DNA of 5,655 nt, from contig QHOQ01000107.1 of NCBI GenBank assembly GCA_003219355.1, positions 1-5,655 of the forward strand. Reading direction: 5' to 3'. Of the stretch, positions 4,326 through 5,655 are shown in pieces. This stretch comes from Verrucomicrobiota bacterium. GTDB taxonomy: Bacteria > Verrucomicrobiota > Verrucomicrobiia > Chthoniobacterales > UBA10450. A model generated the notes under the pieces. It was not told the origin of the DNA, did not search any database, and saw only the letters and a list, made by a program, of their open reading frames with translations. Each line of letters starts with the position of its first letter. The stretch's first letter is position 1. A program made the position numbers and the translations under genes.

Positions 4326-5655
4326 ATGCCTCGCGATTCTTTCGTTCACCTGCATCTCCACACCGAGTATTCGCTGCTCGATGGCGCTATTCGAATAAAA
4401 GAGCTGATGAAAAAAGCGGCTGAATTGAAGATGCCCGCGGTCGCGATGACCGATCACGGCAATCTTTACGGCGCGATTGAATTTTACCAGGAAGCACAGC
4501 GCGCCGGCGTCAAACCGATCATCGGCTGCGAAGCGTACATCGCACCGCGTTCGCACAAAGATCGACCGAACTCGATGCGCGAGTCGGCGTATCACTTCAC
4601 TTTGCTCGTGCGCGACGCAACCGGTTATCACAATCTGGTTAAACTGATCTCGACCGCGCATCTCGATGGATTTCATTACCGGCCGCGGATCGATAAGGAA
4701 CTTCTCGCCCAACATTCCGCGGGATTAATCGGGCTCAGCGGTTGTCTGGCGAGCGAAGTGAACTGCGCGATCCAGGCGAACAAGATCGACGTCGCCAAAC
4801 AAAGCGCGGCTGAGTATCGCGATATTCTCGGAGCGGAAAATTTCTTCATGGAGATGCACGACCACGGGATGGAAGAGCAGCGGCAATGCAATTGCGTTTT
4901 GCCAAAGATCGCCAAGGACCTGGGGGTCGGACTCGTCGCCGCAAACGATGTGCATTTCTTGCGACGGAGCGATCACGACGCGCACGACGTGATGCTTTGC
5001 ATCGGCACCGGGAAAATGGTGCAGGACGAAAACCGGATGCGTTACAAACCGGAACTCTATTTCAAGTCGCCGGAGGAGATGCGCGAAATCTTTCGCGATT
5101 TCCCTGAAGCGATCGCGAATACTTTAAAAATCGCCAACGGCTGCAATTTGGAGATTGAACTCGGAAAATCGAAGTATCCCGAGTATCCGGTCCCACAGGG
5201 GATTTCACGCGAAACGTATCTGCGCGATCTTTGCGCGAAAGGGTTGCAGCAGCGTTACGGCGACCGAGCGACGACGGATAGTCAACTGCAACAGCGGCTC
5301 GATTATGAACTTGGGGTACTCGAGAAGACCGGATTCATCAGTTACATACTGATTGTTTGGGATTTCATCCACTTCGCCAAACAGCGCGGCATTCCGGTCG
5401 GCCCGGGTCGTGGGTCGGCTGCGGGTTCGCTCGTTGCATATGTTCTTGGCATTACCGACATCGATCCGCTGCAATACGGATTGATTTTCGAGCGTTTCCT
5501 GAATCCGGATCGAATTTCTCCGCCGGATATAGATGTCGATTTCTGCGAAGCGCGTCGCGGCGAGGTACTCGAGTACGTCCGGCAGAAATATGGCGAACGC
5601 CGGGTCGCGCAGATCATCACCTTTGGCAAATTGAAAGCAAAGAGCGTGGTCCGCG
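4326..5655 (+). CDS. dnaE: DNA polymerase III alpha subunit (DnaE), N-terminal part (partial at window edge)
   Basis: The first 443 codons of the replicative polymerase catalytic subunit, normally about 1,150 residues; the gene runs off the right edge. The start is ATG 4326-4328, since an in-frame TGA lies directly before it and the protein begins as DnaE usually does (FVHLHLHTEYSLLDGA at 6-21). The PHP domain spans about residues 5-215. It appears to keep all nine metal ligands: His10, His12, Asp19, His44, Glu69, His90, Cys140, Asp208 and His210. The polymerase domain follows, with the nucleotide-binding loop GPGRGSAAGS at 359-368 and the catalytic PDIDVDF at 400-406 carrying Asp401 and Asp403. 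The third catalytic aspartate lies beyond the window. No frameshift is seen. There is no clear Shine-Dalgarno sequence. It is transcribed divergently from glnB and is functionally unrelated to it. Confidence 0.97.
   Translation, partial: MPRDSFVHLHLHTEYSLLDGAIRIKELMKKAAELKMPAVAMTDHGNLYGAIEFYQEAQRAGVKPIIGCEAYIAPRSHKDRPNSMRESAYHFTLLVRDATGYHNLVKLISTAHLDGFHYRPRIDKELLAQHSAGLIGLSGCLASEVNCAIQANKIDVAKQSAAEYRDILGAENFFMEMHDHGMEEQRQCNCVLPKIAKDLGVGLVAANDVHFLRRSDHDAHDVMLCIGTGKMVQDENRMRYKPELYFKSPEEMREIFRDFPEAIANTLKIANGCNLEIELGKSKYPEYPVPQGISRETYLRDLCAKGLQQRYGDRATTDSQLQQRLDYELGVLEKTGFISYILIVWDFIHFAKQRGIPVGPGRGSAAGSLVAYVLGITDIDPLQYGLIFERFLNPDRISPPDIDVDFCEARRGEVLEYVRQKYGERRVAQIITFGKLKAKSVVR

Overview
The window looks like a piece of a chromosome from a free-living, moderately GC-rich Gram-negative bacterium. 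Secretion signals and the protein families present (an exported beta-carbonic anhydrase, a single-blade PQQ-like exported protein, a two-helix channel-like protein, and an MFS porter with a WILDGLEVTL first helix) resemble soil Verrucomicrobiota (Chthoniobacterales-like) or Acidobacteriota. That placement rests on remembered family resemblance and is moderate to low in confidence. No mobile element, CRISPR array, rRNA or tRNA was seen.

Layout, left to right. Six genes lie on the minus strand, so they are transcribed right to left: a 5' portion of an MFS transporter that runs off the left edge (1-369), an exported beta-class carbonic anhydrase (441-1193), a small two-helix membrane protein with a pore-like loop (1224-1565), a small exported PQQ-like protein (1637-2098), glutamine synthetase glnA (2188-3609) and the PII signal protein glnB (3760-4098). 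A 227-bp divergent intergenic region (4099-4325) separates glnB from the plus-strand gene dnaE (4326 to the right edge), which encodes the alpha subunit of DNA polymerase III and is cut after 443 codons.

How the genes fit together. glnB followed by glnA is the classical nitrogen-assimilation pair. GlnB keeps the T-loop tyrosine (Tyr51) that GlnD can uridylylate, and GlnA keeps the tyrosine (Tyr402) that GlnE can adenylylate, so the post-translational cascade could operate. The exported PQQ-like protein follows glnA closely, but its role is unknown. The channel-like protein and the carbonic anhydrase are only 30 bp apart and are probably co-transcribed; together they suggest an envelope CO2/bicarbonate or ion-related function, which is inference. 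dnaE is an unrelated housekeeping gene whose PHP domain appears to keep all nine metal ligands.

The coding content is mostly ordinary. The points most worth a second look are the channel-like protein paired with the exported carbonic anhydrase, an extra segment in that anhydrase, the repeat-rich glnA leader (a degenerate 8-bp tandem repeat, a 10-bp direct repeat and a hairpin), a near-perfect palindrome over a candidate glnB promoter, and a possibly leaderless dnaE start. No gap between genes exceeds 230 bp.
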